Origin: Benincasa hispida
Lineage: Eukaryota > Streptophyta > Magnoliopsida > Cucurbitales > Cucurbitaceae
Length of the DNA: 64,000 bases
Reading direction: 5' to 3'
Assembly: GCF_009727055.1 (NCBI RefSeq)
Contig: NC_052357.1
Coordinates: forward strand, 18,983,005-19,047,004
The stretch's first letter is position 1, and each line of letters starts with the position of its first letter. The notes below the pieces were generated by a model. That model was not told the DNA's origin, did not search any database, and was given only the letters and a program-made list of their open reading frames with translations. This document shows positions 1 through 11,545 of the stretch, in pieces. Both the position numbers and the translations under genes were made by a program.

Positions 1-620
1 GGTCAAAATCTTATAATTATTAGATTAAAATAACATTTTGATCTACATATTTTGAAATATGTTTACTTTTAGTCTCTATATTTTCAATATTCAATTTTAG
101 TCCCAAACTTAGTCTCAAATAATAATAACTTTTATACAAGGGAATGTAATATATGAAAATGTTTTCAAAATTTAGAGTGAAAATGTTAATAAATTACAAA
201 AAAAAGTTTTTTTTTAAAAAAAAAATCAACAATAAACAAGTAGCATGGACTAAATGACACTAAAATTGAATAAATTTCAAAGTATAGGGATTAAAATGAT
301 ATGTTAATCTCGTCTATTTATTGATCTACTATGTAAGAAATTTAATATATTATAACAACAATTTTTACGATAAGAATTACATCATCACACATTTTAAAGT
401 ACATGTACTAAATTGTTATACACTAAAATTTAGATATTAAATTGTTACAAAAATTAAAGTATATGGACTAAATATTCGTTATAAATAAATGCTCAATGAA
501 TACATTGCTATTTTCATGAAAGTTCAAAAAATAAAGAAAAAAGGGAAATTGTATTGTATGATAAATACATTTTAAGAAACCAAAACCATGACTTCAACTT
601 TTCTATAATTACAGATGTGG

Positions 621-702
621 AAATCACATAGCAATCATATAGCAATCACATAAAATTCATATGACAATCACATAATAATCACATAGAAATCCGATAGCAA
701 TC
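621..702. repeat. Imperfect 11-bp tandem repeat
   Basis: Units resembling 'aatcacatagc' follow one another about seven times with substitutions and small length changes (aatcatatagc, aatcacataat, aatcacatagaa, aatccgatagc). This is a diverged minisatellite with no coding potential. Confidence 0.7.
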
Positions 703-2268
703 AAATTTTTAGGTAGAAGTTTTTTGACATGTTTGTAAAAAAGTAAAATCTAGGGACACGCCTAATTTTTAATTTAAACTTTTTTTTTTATTAAAATTGC
801 AATTGTCCTAAAAAAAGTGATTTTTTTTTTTTGTTTTAATTAGAGAAAAATTTATGTAACTCGATTATTGATTAGATATCTTTTTTATTTATTTGAAGTT
901 AATTTAAAAGCATGTTTAGCCCATAAACTTTTATGTTTGTGTTTAATAAATAAGTATCCATTAAATCGACTGACCTTTCATGATCTAGTGTAATGATTAA
1001 TAGGCTCTAAACTCTAAAAAAGTATTTAATATTTTTTAAAACATTCAATTTGGATATTTAATAAATTCATAAACTTCAAATTTTGTGTTCACATTTTTAC
1101 CATTAAAAAAAATCTTATAAACATAAATTTGAATATTATTCTATTTTAATTTTAGGATGTTAAGGTTTCAATTTTTTTGTTAAATACATTCATAAAATTT
1201 AAAAAATATGAAATTGGTGAATGCTCTAGTAAACACAAAATTAAAACACGTAGAAGTTTATTAAACATCAAATCAAAATTAGTTAACGAAATTATTAGAC
1301 ACATTTGAAGTTTATAGACTTTATTACTTGACACAAATCTGAAAATTCAGAAACTAAACTTATATTTTAACTTCAAAAAATTTCATAATTGATCATTGGT
1401 ATTTTTCTTTTTTTAAAAAATAATTGTTAACACCCTATTTAGTAATTATTTTATTTTTTAGTTTTAGTTTTTAAAAATTATGCCTACAAGCACCCATTCT
1501 ATCTTAGATTTTTTGTTTTGTTATCTACTTTGTATCCATGTTTTTAAAGCCAAGGTAAAATTTGAAAACTAAAAAAAAAAATAGTTTTTAAAAACTTGTT
1601 TTTTATTTTTAGATTTTGACTAAAAATTCAACTCTTGTACTTAAGAAAGAAGCAAACCATGATAAGAAAATGAAAAAATATAGACTTAAATTTCAAAAAC
1701 AAAATACAAAGTGGTTACTAAACGAGACATAAATGATTTATTTTCCAAATTTGAAAGCACGGTAAAAATGTAACAATCACATCATATTTTCGTTAATCAA
1801 TTGATTGGTCAAAGGAGTTCGGGGATTATTTAGAACTATATATCTCAAATCTTGAGAGAAAAATCCTTTAATACTTAAAAGACCAAATAGACACCGATCA
1901 ATTTTTTTAGTGAATATTTTTGTCATCGTATGTGTGAATTTGCACACCGAGTCAATTGTTTTGTTTTGTTTTCGTTTTCGTTTTTGTTTTTTTTTTTTGT
2001 TAAATATCATTTTTTTTCAAAAAAAAATCAATGGAAAGGCTAAAAGGAGTTTCAATGCAAAATTTATGTAGCAATTGACTATTTAACTTACAAATTGATA
2101 ATTAAGAATCAAGATTGAGATCTACATGTATAATTAACATTATACTTAAAAATTTAATTTTCAATTTATTTCTATATCAATTTGATTTCCAAATCATAAA
2201 GGTGGTCGTTCTTCAACTAACAATTTCATTTGATACCTAATTATTTTAGCGTGAGAGTGGGCAAAATC

Positions 2269-2269
<1 letters not shown>

Positions 2270-2313
<44 letters not shown>
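2270..2313. repeat. (TTA)n microsatellite
   Basis: An uninterrupted run of about 14-15 TTA triplets, roughly 45 bp upstream of the left end of Copia I. It is likely to vary in length between individuals. Confidence 0.95.
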
Positions 2314-2314
<1 letters not shown>

Positions 2315-2360
2315 AAAGAAAAGAGTTTTAGTTGAAAAAATGCTGGAAGACAAAATTTTA

Positions 2361-2703
2361 TGTATTATAAATATCATAATAATAAATAGATATTCATTGC
2401 CATATGTCATCCTTCATATTGTCTATATGCCTTGTAATTATTCATGCTCAGTGTTCATGTAAATCCACATCTTACTTGCCACTTTATCTTTAAATAGTGA
2501 CATTTTGTGGATCTTAAAATCACACATACATTGATGAGAATTCCACTTCAAAATTTCGCTAATTTTCATATTATCCAATTTTATAATTTTGATTTTTTTT
2601 ATGTTTTTAGTTATTTTATATATTTAATATTATTATATAAACATATTATTATATTATATTTTCTCTATATCCATGTTTCGTTGTGTTCCTCAAATTCACA
2701 ACA
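2361..2703 (+). repeat. Copia I 5' LTR
   Basis: Aligns by eye with 11171-11543. Shared stretches include the start (gtattat...), 'cacacatacattg', 'gagaattccacttc' and the end 'caaattcacaaca'. A weak TATA-like 'tttaaatag' lies near 2490, where the 3' copy has TATAAATA. The sequence just after the LTR reads 'cgttatcagcacgag', a phrase often seen at this position in plant Copia elements. I did not assign it to a tRNA. Confidence 0.85.
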
Positions 2704-2866
2704 CGTTATCAGCACGAGCTTCTGTCGTTTTTCCCGCTAAAGGTAAGTCTTAAAGGTATGTCGGATTTTCCCTCTTCGTTATAATTAATAAATTTAGTGT
2801 TATTTTGCATATTCAATATCTATTAAAATTTCCAACAAAAGTACAATATTTTATGATAGTGTTACT

Positions 2867-3910
2867 ATGACAAATCTCGCAAAATTAGAATTTGTCGCCC
2901 TTGATATTAACCGCAATAATTATTTGTCATGGGTACTTGATGCCAAAATCCACCTGGATGCTATAAATCTTGGGGAAACCATCAAAAAAGAAAATATGAC
3001 ATCCAGTCAAAACAAAGAAAAAACTATGATTTTCCTTTATCATCATCTCCATGAGGGATTGAAAATGGAGTATCTTACAATAAAAGATCCTCGTATCTTG
3101 TGGAAAAATTTAAAAGAGAGGTATGATCATAAAAAACAGTTATTCTTCCTAAAGCTCGTTATGAGTGGATGCACTTGAGGCTACAAGATTTCAAATCAGT
3201 AAGTGATTACAACTTCGCATTATTTAAAATCAGTTTGAAAATATTACTATGCAGAGAGAAAATTACTGATGCTGATATGTTAGAGAAGACATTTTCTACA
3301 TTTCATGTCTCGAATATACTCTTGCAGCAATATAGAAAGAAAGGTTTTAAACAGTATTCTGAATTAATTTCATGGCTTCTCGTGATCGAACAAAATAACA
3401 AGTTATTGAACAAAAAACCATGAACCTCGACCAACCGGAATGACACCATTTCCTGAAGTGAATGTTGTGAATTTTAATAATAATTGTGATCGAGGTCATG
3501 GTCGCAATCAAGGTCGTGACTGTGGCAGAGAAAGAAATAATTATTATTTTCGTGGTGGTCATTTTAATCATTCAAATTTCAAAAGAACCACACAAAATGA
3601 TGATCACAAAGGAAAATCTCCACAAGATAAAAGTTTAAAAAGTGTTGAAAATAAATGCTTCCAATACGGAATGACTAGGCATTGGTCACGTACCTATCGT
3701 ACGTCAAAACATTTAGTTGACCTCTATCAAGACTCTCTGAAGAAACAAAAGAAAAATGTGGAAGCAAATTTTGCATACCAGGATAATGACATATTTGACC
3801 CATCCCATATGAAAAATTTGGATATGGCGGACTTCTTTGAATCTCCTGAAGAGAAGATTGACGTAGTTGATGGAATATCAAGTATTTGTTTTGATCTTGA
3901 GAATATCTAG
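2867..3910 (+). pseudogene. Copia I gag (broken)
   Basis: Three overlapping pieces (2867-3178, 3169-3423, 3440-3910) together resemble a Copia gag. The first holds the start typical of the family (LSWVLDAKIHLDA, then a helical segment ending LKERYDH). Frame changes fall near 3170 and 3425. The last piece has an Arg/Gly/Asn-rich stretch and a decayed CCHC zinc knuckle around 3655-3715: first Cys and His are kept, but the second and third Cys are Tyr. RNA binding is therefore probably lost. Protease follows at 4042. Confidence 0.85.
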
Positions 3911-4041
3911 ACTTAATGTTATCTATCTTCATGTTTTTTTTTTAGTAACTTTTGTATATTTTAAGTGTTGTTTTTCTTATTGTAATTATTTTCTTTTAAT
4001 GAATAAACATGGATTATTTTCACATGTTGGGTGTTTAAAAA

Positions 4042-4640
4042 ATGAGCAAAAAAGATCTATGTCTAGCAGATAGTGCAACTACACACACAATATTTACAAA
4101 TAAAAAATACTTTTCCAAATTGACAATGCTGAAAGCAAAAGTAGATACAATATCAGGTTCTGCAAACTTGATCGAAAGTTTTGGAAAAGCAAATATTATT
4201 TTTCCTAGAGGAACAAAATTTACAATTAACAATACATTGTTCTCTAGTCAATCAAAGAAAATTCTTCTAAGTTTTAAAGATATACGTTGCAGTGGTTGTC
4301 ATATCGAGACTGATAGTAAGAATAATGTGGAATATCTATATATCATATCCATTATCTCAAATGAAAAATGTATATTGGAAGAGTTGCATGCTTTATCTTC
4401 TAGATTGTATTATACTCATATACGAGTAATTGAAACATATGGTGAATGAACCTGGAGTTCATGAATCTAGACATATTTACAATTTGGCATGACCGATTGG
4501 GTCATCCAGGATCTATAATGATGAGAAGAATTATTGAGAATTCAAATAGACACCCATGAAGAACCAGAAGATTCTTCAATTTAATGAATTATCATGTGAT
4601 GCTTGCTTCCAAGGAAAATTGATAATTAGACCATCACCAA
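4042..4640 (+). pseudogene. Copia I protease and GAG-pre-integrase region (broken)
   Basis: The frame 4042-4449 begins close to a DSATTHTIF motif, matching the Copia aspartic protease site usually written DSG(A/T)TxH. Here the Gly after Asp-Ser is Ala. After a stop near 4449, other frames carry the pre-integrase zinc-binding module: a WHDRLGHPG match near 4490 and a CDACFQGK match near 4595. The spacing fits the HHCC domain that precedes Copia integrase. It cannot be read through because of frameshifts. Confidence 0.8.
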
Positions 4641-4674
4641 CTAAAGTGGGGATTGAATCACTTGTATTTTTAGA

Positions 4675-5251
4675 ATGAATTCAGGTGATATATATGGACC
4701 CATTAACCCACCAAGTGGACCATTTAGATATTTTATGGTATTAATAGATGCATCCAGCATATGGTCACACATGTGCTTATTATCAAGAAATCTTGCATTT
4801 GCAGGATTACTTGCTCAAATAATTAAGTTTAGAGCACAATTTCTTGATTATACAATTAAGACCATTCATCATGATAATGCTGATGAATTTACATCCCGAG
4901 CTTTTGATAATTATTGTATGTCAATTGGGATAACTGCTGAACATCCTGTAGCTCATGTTCATACACAAAATGGTTTAGCATAATCATTTATAAAACGTTT
5001 GCAATTAATTGCAAGACCATTACTTATGAGAGCTAAACTTCCTTCATTTATATGGGTACATGCTATTTTTCATGAAACGTGACTTGTACGCATTAGGCTA
5101 GTAGTTTATCATAAGTACTCGCCATTACAATTAGCTTATGTTCATGAGCTAAATATTTTCCATCTAAGAATTTTTGGATGTACAATATATATTCCAATTG
5201 CTCCACCACAACGCACTAAGATGGGTCCTCAAAGGAGGTTAGGAATATTTG
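4675..5251 (+). pseudogene. Copia I integrase core, 5' part (broken)
   Basis: Residues after GDIYGPI match the Copia integrase core. The first catalytic Asp is in VLIDASS (near 4745) and the second in HHDNADEF (near 4870). A stop at about 4981 removes the glutamate region from this frame; the following sequence (FIKRLQLIARPLLMR, then FHLRIFGC near 5160) continues the fold. The frame is then cut at 5251 by a solo LTR, and the downstream part (YDSPSIIKYLEP) resumes at 6916. Strand transfer activity is not expected. Confidence 0.85.
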
Positions 5252-6910
5252 TGTTAGGTTTTTAAAGGATGTATACTTTCTATGATAATTTTCCCAAAAT
5301 TATATTGATTATTTGCTTTAATTGCTAATTTTGTATGTAAAACAGTGCCCGGGTCATTTAGGAGTCATTACAAGAAAATTGTGCCAAAAAGATAAAAAAT
5401 GACCAAGAAAATTAACAAATTAAAGAGAATCGAGTAAACACCAAAATGTCATGGAGTACCATCAAATGTCATCGAGTATTTAGTAGAATACTATAGAGTA
5501 CAATCGAGTAAGCCTACTGGGTAATCAACCATCGAGTAAAAAGGTCATCAGGTAAATACCCAGAATGCAGTTGAGTTAAGGCCATAAAGTATCGAGTAAG
5601 GCTGTCAAGTCATCGAATAATTTCTAAAAAGGTCATCGAGTGAATGCTACCGAGTGATTGAGCATTGAGTATTGACCATCGAGCATTGAGTATCAAGTAT
5701 GAAACAGAAAACTTGATGCGTTCGTTCTTTTTTCCAGATTTTGACGCGATTCATCTCCATGCCTCACGATGCTTTACTAGTGGTATAAATTTTGGTTAGT
5801 TCTTCAGCAAAATGAAAGGATATCATTTTGAGAAATCATTTTTTAAGAGAAACTTCGGGAGGAAAAACCTATTTTTAGGAGGAAGCACGATTTCGATGGA
5901 AGCTGAAATTTCTCTCTATATTAATTAGTCTATATGGTAATTTTGTTCCTACCTAGGTTAGATTTTGATTTCTTTTTTATTTGTAATCAATAACTTGTAA
6001 TTCTTCATGAATTTATCTATCGGTTTATGAAGTAATTCAATCTTGTTTCTATTTCAAGAGTTCTTGCAAATTCTTTTGAGTTTTCTATTTTTCTTTATCA
6101 TTAGCAATCTGAATTTGAGCATTCTTGAATCTGATTTTAATTCTTGAAGCATGTTGAATGATCTATATCTTGAGCATGTTTAGCCTAGATGCTTGGTTTT
6201 GTCACATTCACTCATGATTAAATACGTTGCTTTTAATGTGTTCGATAGAATGTCTAGCTAGATCTCCAAGAGGCAATCGTAATTGTGTGTTGAATGGATG
6301 ATTAACCTAGGATGCACTAATTACTAGATTTGGAGAAAATTCAGTTAGTAAGTTATCTTAACAATTAATTGACGTAATTGAATCCTAGAACTTAATGCGT
6401 GTGTTTTCTCTTCTATATGACCGCTAAGGAACCCAATAGAGGTAGAAGCATGTAGGTAGATTAGGGTTAGGGTTATCCTACCTTAATCATTGATTAGGAC
6501 GCTTTCTTGACTAGGTTATGCTAGTTGTCCGCCTTTGTAGAGACTAGTTTAATCTAGATTAAGTAAATAGTTGCGTGCTTAATCCGATTACGAATTAAAT
6601 TTTTCGAATTCAATGATAAGAATTGCAATGAACGTCTAACTTAGATTAGAAGCAAGACTGTTCTAAACTTGGTTACAACTATCCTTTATCTTTTGATTTT
6701 TAGCATGTTTCTTATCTTAATCAAAAACCCCCTTTTTATAGCTTTTATAGTTAAGCTTGGTTAAAGAAAGGATTTAATAATATTTCCCTATGGATCGACC
6801 TCTTACTTCCACTTTAACTACGCGTTAGTTAGTTTGTTGTTCAAGCTTTATAAATATTGTTTGTTTCAGGTTAGGTAGAATTAACGACACCTACTTAGCT
6901 CCGAACAATA
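5252..6910 (+). mobile_element. Solo LTR inside Copia I integrase
   Basis: About 1.66 kb with no Copia homology separates two halves of integrase that would otherwise join (GIFV and YDSPS). It starts TGTTAGG and has the layout of a large Ty3/Gypsy LTR: a long noncoding body ending in the phrase 'ccctatggatcgacctc'. Flanking ATTTG (5247-5251) and AGTTG (6911-6915) look like a target duplication with one mismatch. The 3' end reads CAATA rather than CA, so that boundary is less certain. Around 5430-5700 it holds a run of variant 'catcgagta' repeats. Confidence 0.65.
5430..5700 (+). repeat. 'catcgagta' interspersed short repeat
   Basis: Within the solo LTR, variants of 'atcgagta' or 'accatcgagta' (tcatcgagtatt, caatcgagtaag, ccatcgagtaaa, tatcgagtaagg, gcattgagtatt) recur more than ten times in 270 bp with irregular spacing. 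It is a degenerate minisatellite with no coding signal. Confidence 0.7.
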
Positions 6911-6915
6911 AGTTG

Positions 6916-8999
6916 AATATGACTCCCCATCAATTATTAAATATCTTGAGCCCTTGATGGGTGATGTATTTACTGCATGATTTGCTGATTATCATTTTAA
7001 TGAGACAAATTTTCCAACATTAGGGGGACGAATTAAGAAGTTGGAAAAGGAAATTACATGGAATGCATCGTTATTGTCTCATTTAGATCCCTTTACAGAT
7101 CAATGTGAACTTGAAGTTCAGAAAATAATTCATTTGCAAAATATAGCAAATCAATTACCAGATGCATTTATAAATTCAAAGAAAGTAACTAAGTCACATA
7201 TACCAGCTGCAAATGTTCCATAAAAAATTGGTATCCCAACATAATAAGTTGTCACTAATGAGTCTGGAAAACGCTAGAAGTGTGGTAGACCAGTGGGTTC
7301 CAAAGATAAAAACCCTCGAAAATGAAAAATAATTAATAATGAAAAAGACTTGGTTGAGGATGTAAATACCCATAAAGAAAACTTCGACATGACTAGTGAG
7401 GAAGGTGAAATACATAAAGATAATAATGAAATTTCAATAAACTATATCATAATAGGAAAAAGATGGAATCAAACTAATGTAATTATTGACAATTTTTTGC
7501 GTATAATGTTGCTCTTGATATTATATCTGAAAATGAGGACCCTGAACCAAAATCTATTGAAGAATGTTGATGTAGAAAAGACTTGCTTCATTTGAAAGAA
7601 GCAATCGAGACACAATTAAACTCACTTTCAAAATGTTAGGTTTTTTAACCAGTAGTCGAACACCAGAAATTGTTAAACCTGTGGGATACAAATGGGAAAA
7701 GAAATAAAAATAATGAGGTCACAAGATATAAAGTAAGACTAGTTGCACAAAGTTTTTCACAAAGACCTGGTATTGATTATGAGGAAACATGAATGTAGTC
7801 ACAATATATTTATATGGATCTTTTTATAATGATATTTATATGAGAATCCTAGAAGGATTTAATGTACCTGAAACATATACATCAAATTCCCGAGAATGGT
7901 ATTCAATAAAATTACAGAGATCACTATATGGATTAAAACAACCAGTATGGATGTGGTACAATCGCTTGAGTGGATATTTATTGAAAGAAGGATATCAAAA
8001 TAATCCAACATGCCCGTGTATTTTTATAAAGAAATCACAATCAGGATTTGCTATTATAGCTGTATATTTTTATGACTTGAATATAATTAGAACTCCTGAA
8101 GAGTTTTCAAAGGCAATATAATATTTTAAGAAAGAATTTGGGATGAAAGATCTTGGAAAAATAAAATTTTTCCATGGTTTGCAAATTGAGCATTTAATTG
8201 ATGACATATTTATTTATTAGTCAACTTATACAGGAAAAAATTTGAAAATATTTTTTTATGGACAAAGTACATCTATTAAATAATCCAATGGAAGTCTGTT
8301 CATTGGCTATAAAGAAAGATATATTTCAACCTCGAGAAGATAATGAAGAACTTTGTGGTCCTGAAGTACCATATCTTAGTGCAATTGGTGCACTTATATA
8401 TCTTGCTAATAATACAAGACCATATATTGTATTTTCATTAAATTTATTAGCTAGAAATAGTTTTTCTCCTACGAAAAGACATTGGAATGGAATTAAGCAT
8501 ATACTCTATTATCTCTGAGGAACAATCAATATGAGTTTGTTTTATTCAAATTAATCAAAATTTGATCTAGTTGGTTATGCCGATTTTGGATATTTATCTT
8601 ATTCACACAAAGTTAGATCTCAAACAGGTTGTCTATTCACATGTGGAGGAACTGTTATATCATGGTGATTGGTGAAACAGAATATAATAGCCACTTCCTC
8701 AAATCATGCTGAAATTCTTGCAACTCACGAGGCTAGTCGAGAATGTGTATGGGGTCAATGACTCAGCACATTCATGAAACGTCTGGCTTGTCTTCTAATA
8801 AAAATCTTCCAACAATATTATACGAAGACAACACAGCTTGCATAGCCCAAATCAAAGGAAGATATATTAAAGGAGATAGAACAAAGCATATTTTACCGAA
8901 ACTTTTTTACACTCGTGATCTTGAAGAAAATGACGACTTCACTATACAAAAAATTTGTTCAAAGGATAACCTGGCAGACTTATTTACAAATGCATTACT
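6916..8999 (+). pseudogene. Copia I integrase end, reverse transcriptase and RNase H (broken)
   Basis: Pieces appear in order. The integrase tail is at 6916-7020. A linker frame lies at 7041-7223. The RT covers about 7660-8220, with 'LYGLKQ' near 7930. The RT active-site box, normally YVDD, reads YFYD near 8070, so a catalytic Asp is lost. Next come a Copia connection segment (8258-8518) and the RNase H region with YEDNTACIAQ near 8820 and TKHI near 8883. Stops and frameshifts occur throughout. The reading frame is interrupted at 9000 by a solo LTR and finishes at 10938-11005 (FEKLVHNIGM). Confidence 0.85.
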
Positions 9000-10937
9000 T
9001 GTTGGGTTTTATGTCCTAAAACTCGTAGTTTGTAAAAGTTAAACATATTCTATTATCAATAAAAGATGTTATTTAACATTTCCTCAATAAACATATTGAA
9101 TTTATTATTGCATTCATAGAGTCTAAATCCAATAAACTAATATCCATGGCTATTACATGATTACTTGAACTTTATGTGGAGATAAAAAGATGAATCAAGT
9201 TCGAGTAAATAGCCAAAACGGTCTATGGTACATAATTAAGGTTGGGTACTTTATTCTGGTAACATAATTGGATGCGGCCTACTCTGTAGCTGTTACAAGT
9301 TGTTATAAAGATACTACAAACAAAGTGATCCAGATTCGTTCATGTAATGACATGAGGAGTGGGGGCGTCCTATGCAATGAGTTTGCATAAGATCGGACCA
9401 AGAAATAAGTCACTCTTACTTTATAACGCTATTTACTGTTTAAGACTAACCATTTCGCATAGATGATCTAGGTAACTCGATCCTAATCCTGAGCTAACTA
9501 TGAACTCCTGTTTATTCAAGATTATCCTTAGATTTGCATAGGTGAGGGTTGCCTCAACAATGTCGGCTCAATAAGCCTCCCATTTCAGGGGTAAGACTGG
9601 ATAGATAGCTGGGGACATAGGGTGCAAGATGGAATTCATGCCTACTCGATTCAGGAATAGAAGAAATGTTGTTCTCCTAAGTACTGTATCCAGGTCTTGA
9701 ACAAAGGGCCCCACCCTCTCACGAGCTCGAGAGGGATCTAGTTTAATGATTGGATCATAAACCAGTTGTTCATTAGAGGAATAGTTGGAACTTAAGGAAC
9801 AAGACATAATATCGAGGGTAAAACAACACATTGACCCAGTCAGTATTATGAACAACCTGTGAAGGATCAACTTACTGGTTATGGTTAAATCATGTGAGCA
9901 CAAATATATCTATAGTGAAGAGAGTGCAACTATCAAGCTATAGTGGTCTAACTCGATAGTTAACGAGTAATGATTAATTTGGTTTAAAGAGTTTTAGCCA
10001 ATTAATCTTAATCGTTGGAGCTCGTGATCTATAAGTCCATAAGGTCCCTCTACTAGCTTGTAAAACATGAACACCTTGCATTATTAAATTGAGTGAATTT
10101 GGAATGATATTAATTTCAATTGTTCAAATTAAAATTAGGGTTTTGAGTTTGAATTAGTTCAAAATCAAATTAGGGTTTGCTTAATTATATTCGATATAAT
10201 TAACATTTTAATTTGTTAAAATTAAACGAACTGGAGAGTGTATAATATTTAAATATTAATTACATGAATAAAATTCATATTGAAAATTAGATGTTTGATT
10301 AATTTAATATTTGATATTAAGTTAAGTTAATTAATAATTATGTTTAATTAATTAATTAAAAATAAAAATTAATTTTTCTAATTTTATTTTAATTTTAGAA
10401 GTTGAGATTAAGTTTTTTTATTTTAGAATTAATTCTAAATTAATTAAAAATCATAAAAATAGTGAAAATTGAAAAAATTGGAGAAACTGGGTTTTTCCCA
10501 CTTTCCTCATGCTTAATTCCACCTAATTCCACTAATAGCTTGAAGTAGCTTCTGGCCAAAGCTTTTGTTGAAGGAGTCAACACTTCCAATTTTGCTGAGA
10601 CAAGGAGAATTGACAGAGATTTTGGATGCTGAAAGTTAGTTTCTGCACTTCATCTTCTTCTCTCTTCAAACCCACAAAACACTCATCAAATTCACTCAAG
10701 ATCTGAGTTCCACCCCTCAAATTCAAGGCTGAGAATAGTAGAGAATATCTCTTGGTGGTTCACGGACTGACTTGGAACTGAATTGGAGTAAAAAGCAACT
10801 TGGATTTGAAGACTTCATCACGAAAGGTATGTATCTTGAAACCCACTTGAATATGCATGCATTAGAACTCAAACTAAATGTAATTAGAGTGTTTATTGAT
10901 TCTGTTTGCTTCCGTTGCATGCTTGTGTATTCCATCA
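9000..10937 (+). mobile_element. Solo LTR (family A) inside Copia I RNase H
   Basis: The insertion splits the conserved Copia C-terminus: TNAL before it and FEKLVHNIGM after it. It starts TGTTGGGTTTTATGTCC and ends CCATCA, giving canonical TG...CA ends over 1938 bp. It is flanked by TTACT (8995-8999) and TTACC (10938-10942), a 5-bp target duplication with one change. The start resembles the LTRs at 19069, 29090 and 43641 (minus), so this is a related Copia LTR. Its 3' part reappears at 61020-61351, and its AT-rich middle, inverted, at 38460-38815. Confidence 0.88.
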
Positions 10938-11005
10938 TTACCAACCGAAATTTTGAAAAATTAGTACACAACATTGGAATGTGGCAACTCAGAGATCTTA
11001 AGTGA
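10938..11005 (+). pseudogene. End of Copia I RNase H
   Basis: Reads FEKLVHNIGM and ends LRDLK, the usual C-terminus of a plant Copia polyprotein, followed by a stop at about 11003. It is separated from the rest of RNase H by the solo LTR. From here to 11160 the element is noncoding and contains a short (TA)n run near 11142. Confidence 0.85.
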
Positions 11006-11162
11006 TGTTTTCGCGAGGGGAGTAAATATATTGTATTCTTTTAGGAGTATGTATTATATAAAATATGTATTCTTTTTCATTCACTAGGGTTTCCATTGAA
11101 TTTTTCCTAGTAAGGTTTTAATGAGGCATATTTCGTGTGTATATATATATATATGGACATCT

Positions 11163-11170
11163 AAGGGGGA
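11163..11170 (+). promoter_or_regulatory. Polypurine tract of Copia I
   Basis: The string 'aaggggga' directly precedes the 3' LTR, where plus-strand DNA priming occurs in LTR retrotransposons. Confidence 0.8.
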
Positions 11171-11543
11171 GTATTATGAATATTATAATAATAAATAGAT
11201 ACCCATTGCTTAGTGTCCTAAAAGCCATGTGTCACCTTTCTTGTTGTCCATGTGCCTTATAATTATTCATGTTTGGTATCCATGTAAGTCCACATCCTAC
11301 TTGCCATTTTGCCTATAAATAGTGGCATTTGATGTATCTTCAAATCACACATACATTGGTGAGAATTCCACTTCAAAATTCCACTAATTTTCATTTTATC
11401 CAATTTTATAATTTTAGTTATTTTATGTTTTTAGTTATTTTATTTTATATTATATTATATATATTTAATATTATTATATAAATATATTATTATATTATAT
11501 TTTATCTATATCGGTGTCCCATTTTACTCCTCAAATTCACAAC
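11171..11543 (+). repeat. Copia I 3' LTR
   Basis: Pairs with 2361-2703 and ends at the same 'caaattcacaaca'. It has a clearer core promoter than the 5' copy, with TATAAATA at 11314-11321. It differs from the 5' copy by many substitutions and small indels, so the element is old. Confidence 0.87.
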
Positions 11544-11545
11544 AC

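Larger units (their letters stand above)
1..2360. other. AT-rich intergenic DNA
   Basis: No gene is visible on either strand. The frames present are short, biased to Ile, Lys, Asn and Phe, and match no family I recognise. Short phrases such as 'ggactaaat' and 'taaattgttac' recur. They recur again at 11740-12850 and in both introns of the gene at 13841-16841, suggesting an old dispersed noncoding repeat. Long A and T runs are common. Confidence 0.7.
2361..11543 (+). mobile_element. Degenerate Ty1/Copia retrotransposon (Copia I)
   Basis: A complete but dead LTR element. Two diverged LTRs (2361-2703 and 11171-11543) flank gag, protease, integrase, reverse transcriptase and RNase H remnants in Copia order, with integrase before RT. 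A purine tract sits directly before the 3' LTR. The span is long because two solo LTRs lie inside it (5252-6910 in integrase, 9000-10937 in RNase H); without them it is about 5.6 kb, a normal Copia size. The coding part is broken by many stops and frameshifts, so mobilisation would need proteins from elsewhere. No clean target duplication was found at the outer ends. Confidence 0.9.

Noticed and set aside
2701..2717. A tRNA-Met primer site after the Copia I 5' LTR
   Set aside because: The text 'cgttatcagcacgag' is common at this place in Copia elements but does not match the complement of the initiator tRNA 3' end, so no tRNA was assigned.
9568..9903. 111-codon minus-strand open frame
   Set aside because: It lies wholly inside a solo LTR and its sequence recurs as noncoding LTR DNA in other elements.
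10772..11005. 77-codon plus-strand frame as an independent gene
   Set aside because: It is a read-through of the LTR end into the last residues of Copia RNase H.
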